A stretch of 10,312 nucleotides of DNA from Acidiferrobacteraceae bacterium (GTDB lineage Bacteria > Pseudomonadota > Gammaproteobacteria > Arenicellales > UBA868). The stretch is from the NCBI GenBank assembly GCA_002721105.1, contig PBJL01000025.1, positions 1 to 10,312 on the forward strand. The letters run 5' to 3'. Shown here piece after piece: positions 1 through 6,226 of the stretch. A program made the position numbers and the translations under genes. The notes under the pieces are model-generated. The model was not told the DNA's origin and made no database searches. It saw nothing but the letters and a program-made list of their open reading frames with translations. The stretch's first letter is position 1, and each line of letters starts with the position of its first letter.

Positions 1-1085
1 CTTACGTTGAATTTAAAAAAGTTAAGAAGTCGTTTGGGACTACCAAAGTCATTCACGGTGTTGATCTCACTCTCGAAAAAGAAGACTTTACAGTATTTGT
101 GGGCCCATCCGGCTGCGGGAAAACAACCCTTCTAAGATTAATTGCAGGGCTTGAAGATCTTGATGAAGGGTCAATTTTCATCGGCAATGAGAGAGTTGAT
201 ACGCTTCCACCAGCGCAGCGTGGTGTGGCAATGGTATTCCAAAATTATGCACTATATCCGCACATGTCTGTTTACCAAAATATGTCTTTCGGCCTACGGA
301 TTGCAAAAAAAAATAGTAACGAGATTGAGCAACGCGTCAAAGAAGCAGCAGAAATTCTTCAAATTAAAGAACTTCTCGACCGAAAACCGCGCGCACTGTC
401 AGGCGGTCAAAGACAAAGAGTTGCTATTGGGAGAGCGATTGTAAGAGAGCCAAAAGTATTTTTGTTTGATGAGCCGCTCTCAAATTTAGATGCAAAACTT
501 AGAGTGCAAATGCGAGTTGAATTATCTCGACTTCATAAGAAACTAAAAGCTACTATGATTTATGTCACCCATGATCAAGTTGAAGCAATGACTATGGGAT
601 CCCGAATCGTGGTGCTGAACAACGGTAATATAGAGCAGGAAGGTCCTCCATTAGATCTATATAACACACCAAAAAATATCTTTGTTGCTGGTTTTATTGG
701 ATCGCCTGCAATGAATTTCCTAGAAGGCAAGATCAAACGAATTGACGATCAAACAATTTACGTCGAACTCAAAGGAGGGGACAACACTAAAATCTATTGT
801 CAGCCAAAAAAAGACACGCAGATTGGCGATCCAATCACCCTTGGTATTCGGCCTGAAAGCCTGTGGCTCGATGAATCTGGCGAATCTCAGATAACCGGCA
901 AAGTGTATGCGGTGGAACGGCTAGGTGGTGAAACTTATTTATACATCAATACAACCCAACAACAAGAAATTATCGTTCATTCTCCCGGAGATAAAATACT
1001 CTCAACAGAAACAGAAATTACTTTGACATATTCCGCTAACAAATGTCACCTTTTTGATGCGAAAGGACTCCGATTCACTATCTAG
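1..1085 (+). CDS. ABC transporter ATP-binding protein, MalK/UgpC-like (5' end just outside window)
   Basis: ATPase subunit of an importer of the carbohydrate class (CUT1), which powers uptake of sugars, polyols or glycerol-phosphate at the inner membrane. The frame is open from base 3, beginning Tyr-Val-Glu-Phe-Lys-Lys-Val, so only about two residues are missing; 360 residues are visible, the usual length for MalK/UgpC. The GTG at 99 is an internal Val, not the start. Counting from the first visible codon: Walker A GPSGCGKTT at 34-42, Q-loop Gln at 80, signature LSGGQ at 132-136, Walker B with DEPLSNLDA at 156-164, H-loop His at 190, then a C-terminal TOBE-like regulatory domain from about 275, which in the family contacts substrate or regulators. 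Permease and binding-protein genes would lie upstream, outside the window, so the substrate is unknown. The gene is convergent with the RidA-like gene. The family call is secure. Confidence 0.95.
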   Translation, partial: YVEFKKVKKSFGTTKVIHGVDLTLEKEDFTVFVGPSGCGKTTLLRLIAGLEDLDEGSIFIGNERVDTLPPAQRGVAMVFQNYALYPHMSVYQNMSFGLRIAKKNSNEIEQRVKEAAEILQIKELLDRKPRALSGGQRQRVAIGRAIVREPKVFLFDEPLSNLDAKLRVQMRVELSRLHKKLKATMIYVTHDQVEAMTMGSRIVVLNNGNIEQEGPPLDLYNTPKNIFVAGFIGSPAMNFLEGKIKRIDDQTIYVELKGGDNTKIYCQPKKDTQIGDPITLGIRPESLWLDESGESQITGKVYAVERLGGETYLYINTTQQQEIIVHSPGDKILSTETEITLTYSANKCHLFDAKGLRFTI

Positions 1086-1106
1086 CAACTTGCCTAAAAC
1101 CTAGAT

Positions 1107-1156
1107 CTGTCGTTGCAATGCTACTTATCAAAAGGCCATTCAATCCGAAACGACAG
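1107..1156. terminator. Possible weak bidirectional hairpin between convergent genes
   Basis: An 8-base perfect inverted repeat, ctgtcgtt at 1107-1114 and aacgacag at 1149-1156, with a second short pairing inside it (aatg/catt). It sits between the convergent stops at 1085 and 1218. No clear T-tract follows on either strand and the loop is long, so an intrinsic terminator is only a guess. Confidence 0.3.
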
Positions 1157-1217
1157 CCTAGAGAATCAATAGTGGGTCTCATTTGTTTTAAACGGTCTAC
1201 AGAGTAGATTATATTGG

Positions 1218-2513
1218 CTAAGGGACAAATACCACACCGTCTAACATAACTGTCGCATTCGGGACTTGAAGAGGTGCCGGCACACTTGTGATACAAACAG
1301 CAGGCGGATCAGACGGGACTGCTTGCTTCAGCTGTGCATATATAGCATAGGAATCTTCCGGATTAGTGACGTATGCTCTCAAACGAAGTAAGTTATCGAG
1401 GCTTGTTTTGCCCGCTTCACAGATATCTCTTAACCTTGCAAAAAGGTAAGTGAGTTGACTCTGGATGTCTGGGCTAGTAACAAGACCAGATTCATTACCA
1501 GCAATTAATGAAGATGTCCAAAGTAAATGCCCCGCCCGTATAGCTTCAGATTCATGCCCTAAGATGGTAGCTCCAGTACTGACTATATCACGACTTGTTT
1601 TATTGCTTAGACGGACACTCTGGAACATTGACTCCATTTTCATTGCCCCTTCAGCATGAGTGCTTGGCCCTTCGGCCCGGGGTGTTCCAAGCCCACGGAT
1701 TGGTATAACAGTTCGAGCAGGCGGATCTGTGGGAAAGAATTTTTTCCACACTAAATCAACCTCATACAAATCAGCAAGATCTACCAAAAACACCGTGCAA
1801 TGTACGGTATTGGCTAAAGAAGTCCTAGCATTTTCTAGGCGGGTAGCCAGAGTCTTTAGGATGAAGTTAGTTTCATTTCGAGCTTCATTACCCCACCAAA
1901 TCCAGTCGTCTGCTTTGACATCTGATCTTATACCAGTCGCATAGTCTGATGACCAATCGCCTACGGTGAAAACATAATCTCCCGCCGTTACGATTTCATT
2001 ATAGACAGGTTCTTCAGCATAGGCGTCTCCAAACTCTGGCCGTTTTCCGGGATCTTGTTCTCCAGTTCCTCCTATCGCTTTTTTATATCCCTCTTGAGGA
2101 ATCACAGCAATGCCTGTTGGATTTACTACGCACTGATATGGTGCAAAATCACCTGTCGCAATGAGAGCACTTCCAGGACGACCGCGTTCCATGAATCCTG
2201 GCCCCCGACTGACCTCAAGATAACCATCCGCATGAGCTTTTCTTGAAATATACTGCTCAACTTGGACTACATCACTACAACTTGAGCCAAGCTGTTCAAG
2301 TCCGCGTCTATAACGATCCCAGATAGATTGTGTTTGATAACGGACTTGAGCGGACGGAGATAAATGGTAGGGGGCCGGCACCACAGCATCATCCGCAAAA
2401 GCTCCGCTCTCATCAACTGATACGCCGGCCATAAATACGAAAGGCCCTCCCGCAGCTAATCTCGAACAATAGATTCCGTTTCCATCTACTTGGTCAACGA
2501 CAATTCTTTTCAC
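1218..2513 (-). CDS. Triple-domain RidA/YjgF/UK114-family protein
   Basis: 431 residues made of three RidA-like domains in a row: about 1-140, 170-297 and 308-431. RidA proteins deaminate reactive enamine/imine intermediates or act in catabolic pathways; they are normally about 130 residues and form homotrimers with active sites between subunits. Each repeat shows the family layout: a hydrophobic strand ending in a G-x-S or D-W-S type turn, a helix pair, a strand of the kind VHCTVFLVDLADL or LLRLRAYVTNPED, and a DPPA-type motif. Domain 2 has DPPARTVI with Arg267, the arginine that binds the substrate carboxylate. Domain 3 has DPPAVCIT, with Val406 in its place. Domain 1 has RPGSALI, with the Arg displaced. 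The start is GTG with a strong ribosome binding site. The fold is secure; that three domains form one pseudo-trimer with reduced active sites is inference. The substrate is unknown, and the gene is not in an operon here. Confidence 0.9.
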   Translation of the reverse strand: MKRIVVDQVDGNGIYCSRLAAGGPFVFMAGVSVDESGAFADDAVVPAPYHLSPSAQVRYQTQSIWDRYRRGLEQLGSSCSDVVQVEQYISRKAHADGYLEVSRGPGFMERGRPGSALIATGDFAPYQCVVNPTGIAVIPQEGYKKAIGGTGEQDPGKRPEFGDAYAEEPVYNEIVTAGDYVFTVGDWSSDYATGIRSDVKADDWIWWGNEARNETNFILKTLATRLENARTSLANTVHCTVFLVDLADLYEVDLVWKKFFPTDPPARTVIPIRGLGTPRAEGPSTHAEGAMKMESMFQSVRLSNKTSRDIVSTGATILGHESEAIRAGHLLWTSSLIAGNESGLVTSPDIQSQLTYLFARLRDICEAGKTSLDNLLRLRAYVTNPEDSYAIYAQLKQAVPSDPPAVCITSVPAPLQVPNATVMLDGVVFVP

Positions 2514-2517
2514 TTAT

Positions 2518-2525
2518 CCCTCCTT
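2518..2525 (-). promoter_or_regulatory. Strong Shine-Dalgarno fixing the GTG start of the RidA-like gene
   Basis: On the minus strand aaggaggg stands five bases before GTG (2511-2513), a near-perfect anti-16S match. It supports the non-ATG start and full inclusion of domain 1. Confidence 0.85.
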
Positions 2526-2552
2526 AATTTAAACTTATTCTCACCGCTTAAG

Positions 2553-2626
2553 TTATTCGAATAATTAAATGATCTAAGCCACTATGTTCTCTTTTTAGCT
2601 ACATCGGATCGGCACTTGTTCAAGTG
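2553..2626. promoter_or_regulatory. Two palindromes upstream of the RidA-like gene (candidate operators)
   Basis: TTATTCGAATAA at 2553-2564 is a perfect 12-base palindrome. CACTTG-TT-CAAGTG at 2613-2626 is a 6-base inverted repeat with a two-base centre. They lie about 40 and 100 bases before the GTG start, in an AT-rich leader where operator sites would be expected. No regulator gene is adjacent and I found no convincing -35/-10 pair, so the regulatory role is inferred. Confidence 0.35.
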
Positions 2627-2972
2627 TTTGACAATTATTCACGAAGCCATGCTTATCCTCTTAAAGTACCATACTATAAACTCTGAATTAATTGATATGT
2701 ATATATCCTCTCTATCCTTAAGTGAAATAATCATATTCCACTTTTAATTATTGATAAAAAAGGTTTTTTTATATTTTGAGTACCTTTATTATAAATCTAA
2801 GTCTAAGCCTATATCGTCTACCAAAGTAACAATTTTGCACAAATTTGGCCTAGGGCAGCACAATCCCCGGGACCTGGATTTTGATGTCTAAAAAATCGAA
2901 TTGCGTTTTTATTTCTAAAAACATGTTCGTTTTTTATGTAAACGCAGGGGTACTCAATCTCATCGACCACGG
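2627..2972. other. AT-rich intergenic region between RidA-like gene and tRNA-Asn
   Basis: No credible coding frame on either strand. The stretch is rich in A/T runs, including facing A- and T-runs at about 2753-2772 that could pair only with a very tight loop. Nothing else recognised. Confidence 0.5.
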
Positions 2973-2978
2973 TATAAT
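2973..2978 (+). promoter_or_regulatory. -10 element of the tRNA-Asn promoter
   Basis: A perfect TATAAT lies 14 bases before the mature tRNA 5' end. It is followed by GC-rich gccgac, the type of discriminator found at stable-RNA promoters under stringent control. The matching -35 region (about 2949-2955) is a poor match to TTGACA, so the -10 carries most of the case. Confidence 0.65.
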
Positions 2979-2992
2979 GCCGACACCATTGA

Positions 2993-3068
2993 TCCCCTGT
3001 AGCTCAGTTGGTAGAGCAGCGGACTGTTAATCCGCTTGTCGCTGGTTCGAGCCCAGCCGGGGGAGCCA
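2993..3068 (+). tRNA. tRNA-Asn (anticodon GTT)
   Basis: The full cloverleaf can be drawn. Acceptor TCCCCTG pairs with CGGGGGA, with one T-G wobble. The D stem is GCTC/GAGC, the anticodon stem GCGGA/TCCGC around CTGTTAA, and the T stem GCTGG/CCAGC around TTCGAGC. Discriminator G and an encoded CCA follow (3065-3068), for 76 bases in all. Its 3' part is duplicated downstream at 6017-6066, so this gene is the integration target and the copy kept intact by the element. Confidence 0.97.
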
Positions 3069-3070
3069 AA
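3021..3070 (+). repeat. Direct repeat, left attachment site (attL) inside tRNA-Asn
   Basis: 50 bases, from the 3' side of the anticodon stem's first strand through CCA plus two A, match 6017-6066 with no mismatch. Flanking bases differ at once on both sides (C/T on the left, C/T on the right). A tRNA 3'-end duplication of this size is the standard mark of tyrosine-recombinase integration into a tRNA gene. Confidence 0.9.
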
Positions 3071-3398
3071 CAAATACTACATTGACATGATTTTAGTTAG
3101 CACTTGTTTTGATTTTCCCATCCGCAATAAATTTCAGATTTGTCATATTTTTTTCGGAAAAACTTTTCGCATTTTTTGTTGAAACCGGCTTTTTTCGGAA
3201 GCAGACTTGCGGTTTTTAACTAGAGTTTGAAATACACTTCAGTATCAGTGACTTGTAATATAAACAGTACTGGTAATCGTTCCCTCCTAATGTCATTTTT
3301 GCAGTACTATATCTTTTTAGAAAAATCCTAAAATCAACAGTGACAGATCATGCTTCTAGGTCTCGTATGCTGATCACTAAGCTATGACGGAGGATCAA
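3069..3398. other. Non-coding left end of the element with short repeats
   Basis: No gene is seen. Two direct copies of ttttttcggaa lie at 3149-3159 and 3190-3200, the size and position expected of integrase or Xis arm sites next to attL. Closer to alpA, cagtact occurs twice (3265-3271 and 3302-3308); the first is part of the palindrome CAGTACTG. Binding roles are inference. Confidence 0.4.
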
Positions 3399-3623
3399 AT
3401 GGTAACACCTTTGATTGTTACACCCAGCACCATTAAAGAAATTTTTGGCATCAGCAGATCGACAGCACTCATGCTGGAGCAAACTGAATTTAGTTTTCCT
3501 AAAAGAGTAAAACTGTCGCCTGGAAAAACGGGTTGGTTCGTCAGTGAATTAGAAGATTACTTTTCGCATCGACCACGAATTAATGACAACGATAGTGTTG
3601 GTCCTCGGTACCTCAGTAGGTAG
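3399..3623 (+). CDS. AlpA-family excisionase-like DNA-binding regulator
   Basis: A 74-residue protein of the AlpA/Xis type, small winged-helix factors that activate integrase expression or direct excision of islands and satellite prophages. A helix-turn-helix lies at about residues 8-28 (TPSTIKEIFGISRSTALMLE). It is followed by the family's FPKRVKL (33-39) and the wing-to-helix motif GWFVSELEDY (45-54), matching the usual FPkpvkLg...gWr.sEv..W order. I chose the ATG at 3399 because GGAGG at 3389-3393 precedes it by five bases. The ATG at 3384 would put that site inside the gene and has no ribosome binding site of its own. No integrase follows it. The position about 330 bases inside attL fits a recombination directionality factor. 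Confidence 0.85.
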   Translation: MVTPLIVTPSTIKEIFGISRSTALMLEQTEFSFPKRVKLSPGKTGWFVSELEDYFSHRPRINDNDSVGPRYLSR

Positions 3624-3833
3624 AAGAGATTGTTCCGACCATCTTTTCGCATCTGGCCTAATAGAGTCACTCGAAATATTTTTTTCAATAATTTTTGGCA
3701 ACGTTCTAGAAAAGCATTCAGTCGGCCCAATTCGTAAGACCCTTGCGCTTATCTTTAGTATCTATCTCCGCTACCAATCTGAGATAGCTGTGGAGGAAAC
3801 AAACAAGCAAAGGACGACGAATAAAAATTTCAT
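3549..3833 (-). pseudogene. Truncated exported-protein ORF (signal peptide then stops)
   Basis: On the minus strand an ATG at 3831-3833 opens 20 codons that read as a clean Sec signal peptide: MK, then FLFVVLCLFV, then a small-residue cleavage region SSTA before ISDW. The frame then meets TAG at 3771-3773 and another TAG at 3762-3764. After these it stays open for 70 codons to TAA at 3549-3551, running antisense over the 3' end of the alpA-like gene. The ATG and everything upstream lie in the 70 bp repeat shared with the lipoprotein gene. The likeliest reading is an exported protein inactivated by nonsense mutations or cut off after the signal peptide. A 20-residue hydrophobic peptide could also be a product in itself. 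No family was recognised for the tail. Confidence 0.4.
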
Positions 3834-3897
3834 ACCGGTATCTTATTCCTATTGATGCTTATGCACTATACCCATTCTAGAGCAGAGGATTTGGTGG
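3828..3897. repeat. 70 bp direct repeat, left copy
   Basis: Matches 5727-5796 over 70 bases with two mismatches (3838 and 3878), in the same orientation. It includes the start codon of the truncated exported-protein ORF and its upstream region as read on the minus strand. The two copies bracket the membrane-protein/lipoprotein gene pair. Confidence 0.95.
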
Positions 3898-3958
3898 GGA
3901 GATTGGGGTAGGTGTTGTCAACAGGCCACTAGTGCCACAAGATAGCGTTTGATGGCGT

Positions 3959-5320
3959 CTATTGCTTGCGTAAGCTTTTTCGTTGACGGTATGCAACCTC
4001 AAGTTTTTCCGGAGTAATATTCTTTGGAAACGGGAGTCTTTTTTTATTTTTCTCCACAAAAGACAACGCCTCCCCAAAGTTTCTTGGTGCGTTAACGACT
4101 TCATCACCATCACTGAATTCGTTGATCCATTCGGATATAACGGCAACATAAATCTGCTCAAACGCCCCAAAAATCTCATCGTCCAAAAGATTTTCTTCGG
4201 CTACACACTCTAAAAACTCCTCAAATTTGTTGGCAAACCAATTAGCCCGCAGCTCGGCATCTTCCCGGTCATTTAGATTGGTTTGATAAAAGACACGAAT
4301 AGCCTCGAGTAGAATTGCTCGATCCTTCCTCAGTTCCTCTGAGACGCAAGAGAGTGAATTACTATTCGTGCGTATCGCATCTAGAACGAACTCTCGATCA
4401 TTGCGTAAATCTTGGGGCGCAGCGCACAAAGCATTTGAACTAGAAGAGTAAGAATCAGCTTCGCCAGCGATCGCCTGAAGGAGCAGTTCCCGATCGGATC
4501 GCAAAGATATATCCAGCTTTTCAAATATGTAAGGGTTCAATCGCACCAATGACATTACAAAACTTCGATCGTTCCACTTCTCGACAGGAACGTACTTCAG
4601 CCCATTTACATACAAATCCCTCTCCCAAAATTCAGCTTCGCCCAGGAGCCCCTGTATCTTTGCATCCGAAAGTATCTCGTCCGGCAATAACTCTAAGAGG
4701 GCGTATTTTCGTTCAGAGAGCCCATCCCAAGATTTCAAAATTTCGAGCACAAAAGTGGGGTCCGAGCGAAGCTCCCCTGAAGCCAGCCTGTAATTATCCT
4801 CGTTTTGCATAATCGCGAGTTTTGCGACATCTCTATCGGCCCTAATTTGTTTCGAAAAGGCATTGGCGAATATTGAATCATCGAGACGAACTTCCTCTAG
4901 GAGTGCATCGCGATTCTCCTGAAGATAGCGGGACCTGTACTGGAGTCCGGATAAACGATGCGGAAGCGCACCCAAGCACCACACCATCAGGGCGACAACT
5001 GACAACACAATGACATCCACAACCAAGCTGTCTACCGCTCCAATAATAAATGTCAGAACAAACGCTATGATCGCCCCAACTACAAGCAGTAAGACCAGCC
5101 CGATACTAGTCCCTAGTGCTTGACTGGGCTCAAGTGTTTCTTTTATTGAACGAAACACCGTTACAAGGACAGCGATGACCAAAGAGAATAAAATCAGCCC
5201 AAGAAGAATCTGAGAATCGATGTAAGCCGCGAAGAGCGTCGCAAGATACAGCACAAGAATAACTAATGACCAACGGCCTGTCCCTACCAACTCGGCCCTT
5301 ATAGATCGGATATCTGTCAC
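3959..5320 (-). CDS. Four-helix membrane protein with DUF4116-like repeats
   Basis: 453 residues, function unknown. Four hydrophobic segments stand at about 17-34, 36-56, 71-94 and 98-118, with a charged LxxxQYRSRYLQENR segment after the last. The rest is soluble and repetitive. Units of the form LRxDRExVLxAI recur at about 159-171 (IRADRDVAKLAI), 184-196, 249-260, 273-284 (LRSDRELLLQAI), 305-316 (LRNDREFVLDAI) and 330-341 (LRKDRAILLEAI). The spacers contain an L...S.EL signature. This is the pattern of DUF4116 (PF13475), common in protists and scattered in bacteria, with no established biochemical role. The acidic C-terminal region ends in a basic tail (RQRKSLRKQ). The start is GTG at 5318-5320 with only a weak upstream site; a stop four codons upstream excludes a longer form. 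It follows the lipoprotein gene by 55 bases on the same strand, so the two are probably cotranscribed. Confidence 0.75.
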   Translation of the reverse strand: MTDIRSIRAELVGTGRWSLVILVLYLATLFAAYIDSQILLGLILFSLVIAVLVTVFRSIKETLEPSQALGTSIGLVLLLVVGAIIAFVLTFIIGAVDSLVVDVIVLSVVALMVWCLGALPHRLSGLQYRSRYLQENRDALLEEVRLDDSIFANAFSKQIRADRDVAKLAIMQNEDNYRLASGELRSDPTFVLEILKSWDGLSERKYALLELLPDEILSDAKIQGLLGEAEFWERDLYVNGLKYVPVEKWNDRSFVMSLVRLNPYIFEKLDISLRSDRELLLQAIAGEADSYSSSSNALCAAPQDLRNDREFVLDAIRTNSNSLSCVSEELRKDRAILLEAIRVFYQTNLNDREDAELRANWFANKFEEFLECVAEENLLDDEIFGAFEQIYVAVISEWINEFSDGDEVVNAPRNFGEALSFVEKNKKRLPFPKNITPEKLEVAYRQRKSLRKQ

Positions 5321-5375
5321 TATAGCACTCTAATGGTAGGCAATTTCATTGGTTTTCTCTTCACTGTGATTTCCG

Positions 5376-5732
5376 CTAATCTTCCCTATAACGAGCACGT
5401 TCTTTCGCAGAGAGCCCCTCCAACCATTTCACTATCTCTGCCTTTTGTTGACGATCGGAAAGATCGTTGAATTCGTCGTTGGCACTGAATGTATATGTTC
5501 CACCTTGGATGTCTTTTTCTTTCAAATCTCTAATATCAACCTCCCATGTCGTATCAGCATCTTTCCCCTCTATATAAGGAAATCGTGTCCTGCACACACC
5601 CTCGGCTAATCGAACAATTTGATTACTCCCATTTGTGTCTTTGACCTCTGCAAGAACACATTCATCGTAATTATCAGGGCCACAACCAACAAGAAGTAAG
5701 GCGCAGATTGCCACTGGGATAAGTAGTTTCAT
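5376..5732 (-). CDS. Small hypothetical lipoprotein
   Basis: 118 residues. The N-terminus MKLL, a hydrophobic core and the lipobox L14-V15-G16-C17 predict cleavage by signal peptidase II and lipidation at Cys17. Gly at +2 gives no inner-membrane retention signal, so the outer membrane is likely. The mature part has two further cysteines, Cys25 in NYDECVLAEV and Cys47 in EGVCRTRFP, which could form a disulfide. The C-terminus is charged and helical (LSAKERARYRED). This NYxxC...ACRxxFP-like layout resembles small lipoproteins of unknown function seen in Gram-negative genomes; the resemblance is from memory and tentative. It is the first gene of the two-gene cargo unit, and its ATG lies inside the right 70 bp repeat. 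Confidence 0.8.
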   Translation of the reverse strand: MKLLIPVAICALLLVGCGPDNYDECVLAEVKDTNGSNQIVRLAEGVCRTRFPYIEGKDADTTWEVDIRDLKEKDIQGGTYTFSANDEFNDLSDRQQKAEIVKWLEGLSAKERARYRED

Positions 5733-5796
5733 ACCGCTATCTTATTCCTATTGATGCTTATGCACTATACCCATTCAAGAGCAGAGGATTTGGTGG
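5727..5796. repeat. 70 bp direct repeat, right copy, containing the lipoprotein start
   Basis: Same orientation as 3828-3897 with two mismatches, offset 1899 bases. On the minus strand it runs from upstream sequence through a TATAGT -10-like box to the ATG of the lipoprotein gene. It therefore supplies the control region, and recombination with the left copy would delete the two-gene unit. Confidence 0.95.
5764..5769 (-). promoter_or_regulatory. Candidate -10 box for the lipoprotein/membrane-protein unit
   Basis: TATAGT on the minus strand, about 31 bases before the lipoprotein ATG and conserved in both 70 bp repeats. The -35 region at 17 bases spacing (caaatc) is a poor match. Moderate to weak support. 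Confidence 0.3.
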
Positions 5797-5906
5797 ACCC
5801 ACACATCTCTGGGTGTGTCCGATATGCAATACAACCTCCCCTGGTCCGAATCTGTCATCGGTATCCTGAAATACTGAAAAACCCTACCAAATTTGAGGCT
5901 AACCCA

Positions 5907-5955
5907 GGGAGCCAAATAAAATTGGATTAAATGATTTTGGTAGATGCACAAATCT
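5907..5955 (+). repeat. Degenerate extra copy of the tRNA 3' edge and adjacent left-end sequence
   Basis: gggagccaaa at 5907-5916 equals the tRNA 3' edge at 3061-3070. What follows (aaa, then an atgatttt block) resembles the sequence just inside attL at 3072-3100 with small gaps. It reads as an older, decayed attachment site followed by the left end of a related element. An inverted repeat gtagat/atctac at 5940-5957 lies across its right edge. Confidence 0.45.
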
Positions 5956-6016
5956 ACAACAAATCCATATACAAAAATTTTTATCAATAGAATCAGATAC
6001 TTATAACGGTCTAAAT

Positions 6017-6066
6017 GGACTGTTAATCCGCTTGTCGCTGGTTCGAGCCCAGCCGGGGGAGCCAAA
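6017..6066 (+). repeat. Right attachment site (attR), 3' part of tRNA-Asn
   Basis: An exact 50-base duplicate of 3021-3070. The bases before 6017 do not continue the tRNA (no D arm or 5' acceptor strand), so this is not a functional tRNA gene. Confidence 0.9.
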
Positions 6067-6122
6067 TACCCTTTCAAGTACACTGCTTTTAGTGAAATCC
6101 TAGTAAACTCAAGGAGTTTCAT

Positions 6123-6145
6123 GGGTGTGTTAAGACCGCACACCC
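6123..6145. other. Short perfect hairpin outside attR
   Basis: gggtgtg at 6123-6129 and cacaccc at 6139-6145 around a nine-base loop. No T-tract follows on either strand, so it is not a typical terminator. Its role is unknown. Confidence 0.4.
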
Positions 6146-6226
6146 ACACACCTCATACCCTCAATCGGGCACGATTCTGGCCCTCAAACTGCGAATTAAT
6201 GCTATTACAATAGGCAATGTGTCACG

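Larger units (their letters stand above)
3021..6066. mobile_element. About 3 kb integrative element in tRNA-Asn, without an integrase
   Basis: The region is bounded by exact 50 bp copies of the tRNA-Asn 3' end. From left to right it holds a non-coding left end with short repeats, an AlpA/excisionase-like gene (+), a truncated exported-protein ORF (-), a 70 bp direct repeat, a DUF4116-type membrane protein (-), a lipoprotein (-), the second 70 bp repeat, and a remnant-bearing right end. No frame shows the tyrosine-recombinase R..HxxR..Y signature, so the element is either a deletion derivative or a small satellite moved by an integrase supplied elsewhere. The boundaries are seen directly; mobility is inferred. 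Confidence 0.8.

Noticed and set aside
99..1085. GTG at 99 as the start of the ABC gene
   Set aside because: It would begin two residues before the Walker A motif and remove the first strands of the domain; the frame is open and family-like back to base 3.
1465..2246. Several plus-strand frames opposite the RidA-like gene
   Set aside because: Shadows of the minus-strand gene, which has domain matches along its full length.
2753..2772. A-run and T-run as an intrinsic terminator
   Set aside because: The stem would be all A-T with a loop of about two bases and no GC core.
3149..3200. Short repeats as a CRISPR array
   Set aside because: Only two 11-base copies with no repeat-spacer rhythm.
3384..3398. 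ATG at 3384 as the alpA-like start
   Set aside because: GGAGG lies downstream of it and is ideally placed for the ATG at 3399.
3583..3855. 90-codon plus-strand frame after the alpA-like gene
   Set aside because: It overlaps the alpA-like end in another frame, has no ribosome binding site and runs into the 70 bp repeat. The protein has no recognisable pattern.
3877..4812. Frames on both strands overlapping the DUF4116-like gene
   Set aside because: Low-complexity shadows without ribosome binding sites; the 453-codon frame explains the region.
5775..6149. 124-codon minus-strand frame containing APPAGLEPATSGL
   Set aside because: That peptide is the antisense translation of the tRNA-Asn 3' half at 6017-6066, a well-known false gene. 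The rest has no coding pattern or ribosome binding site.
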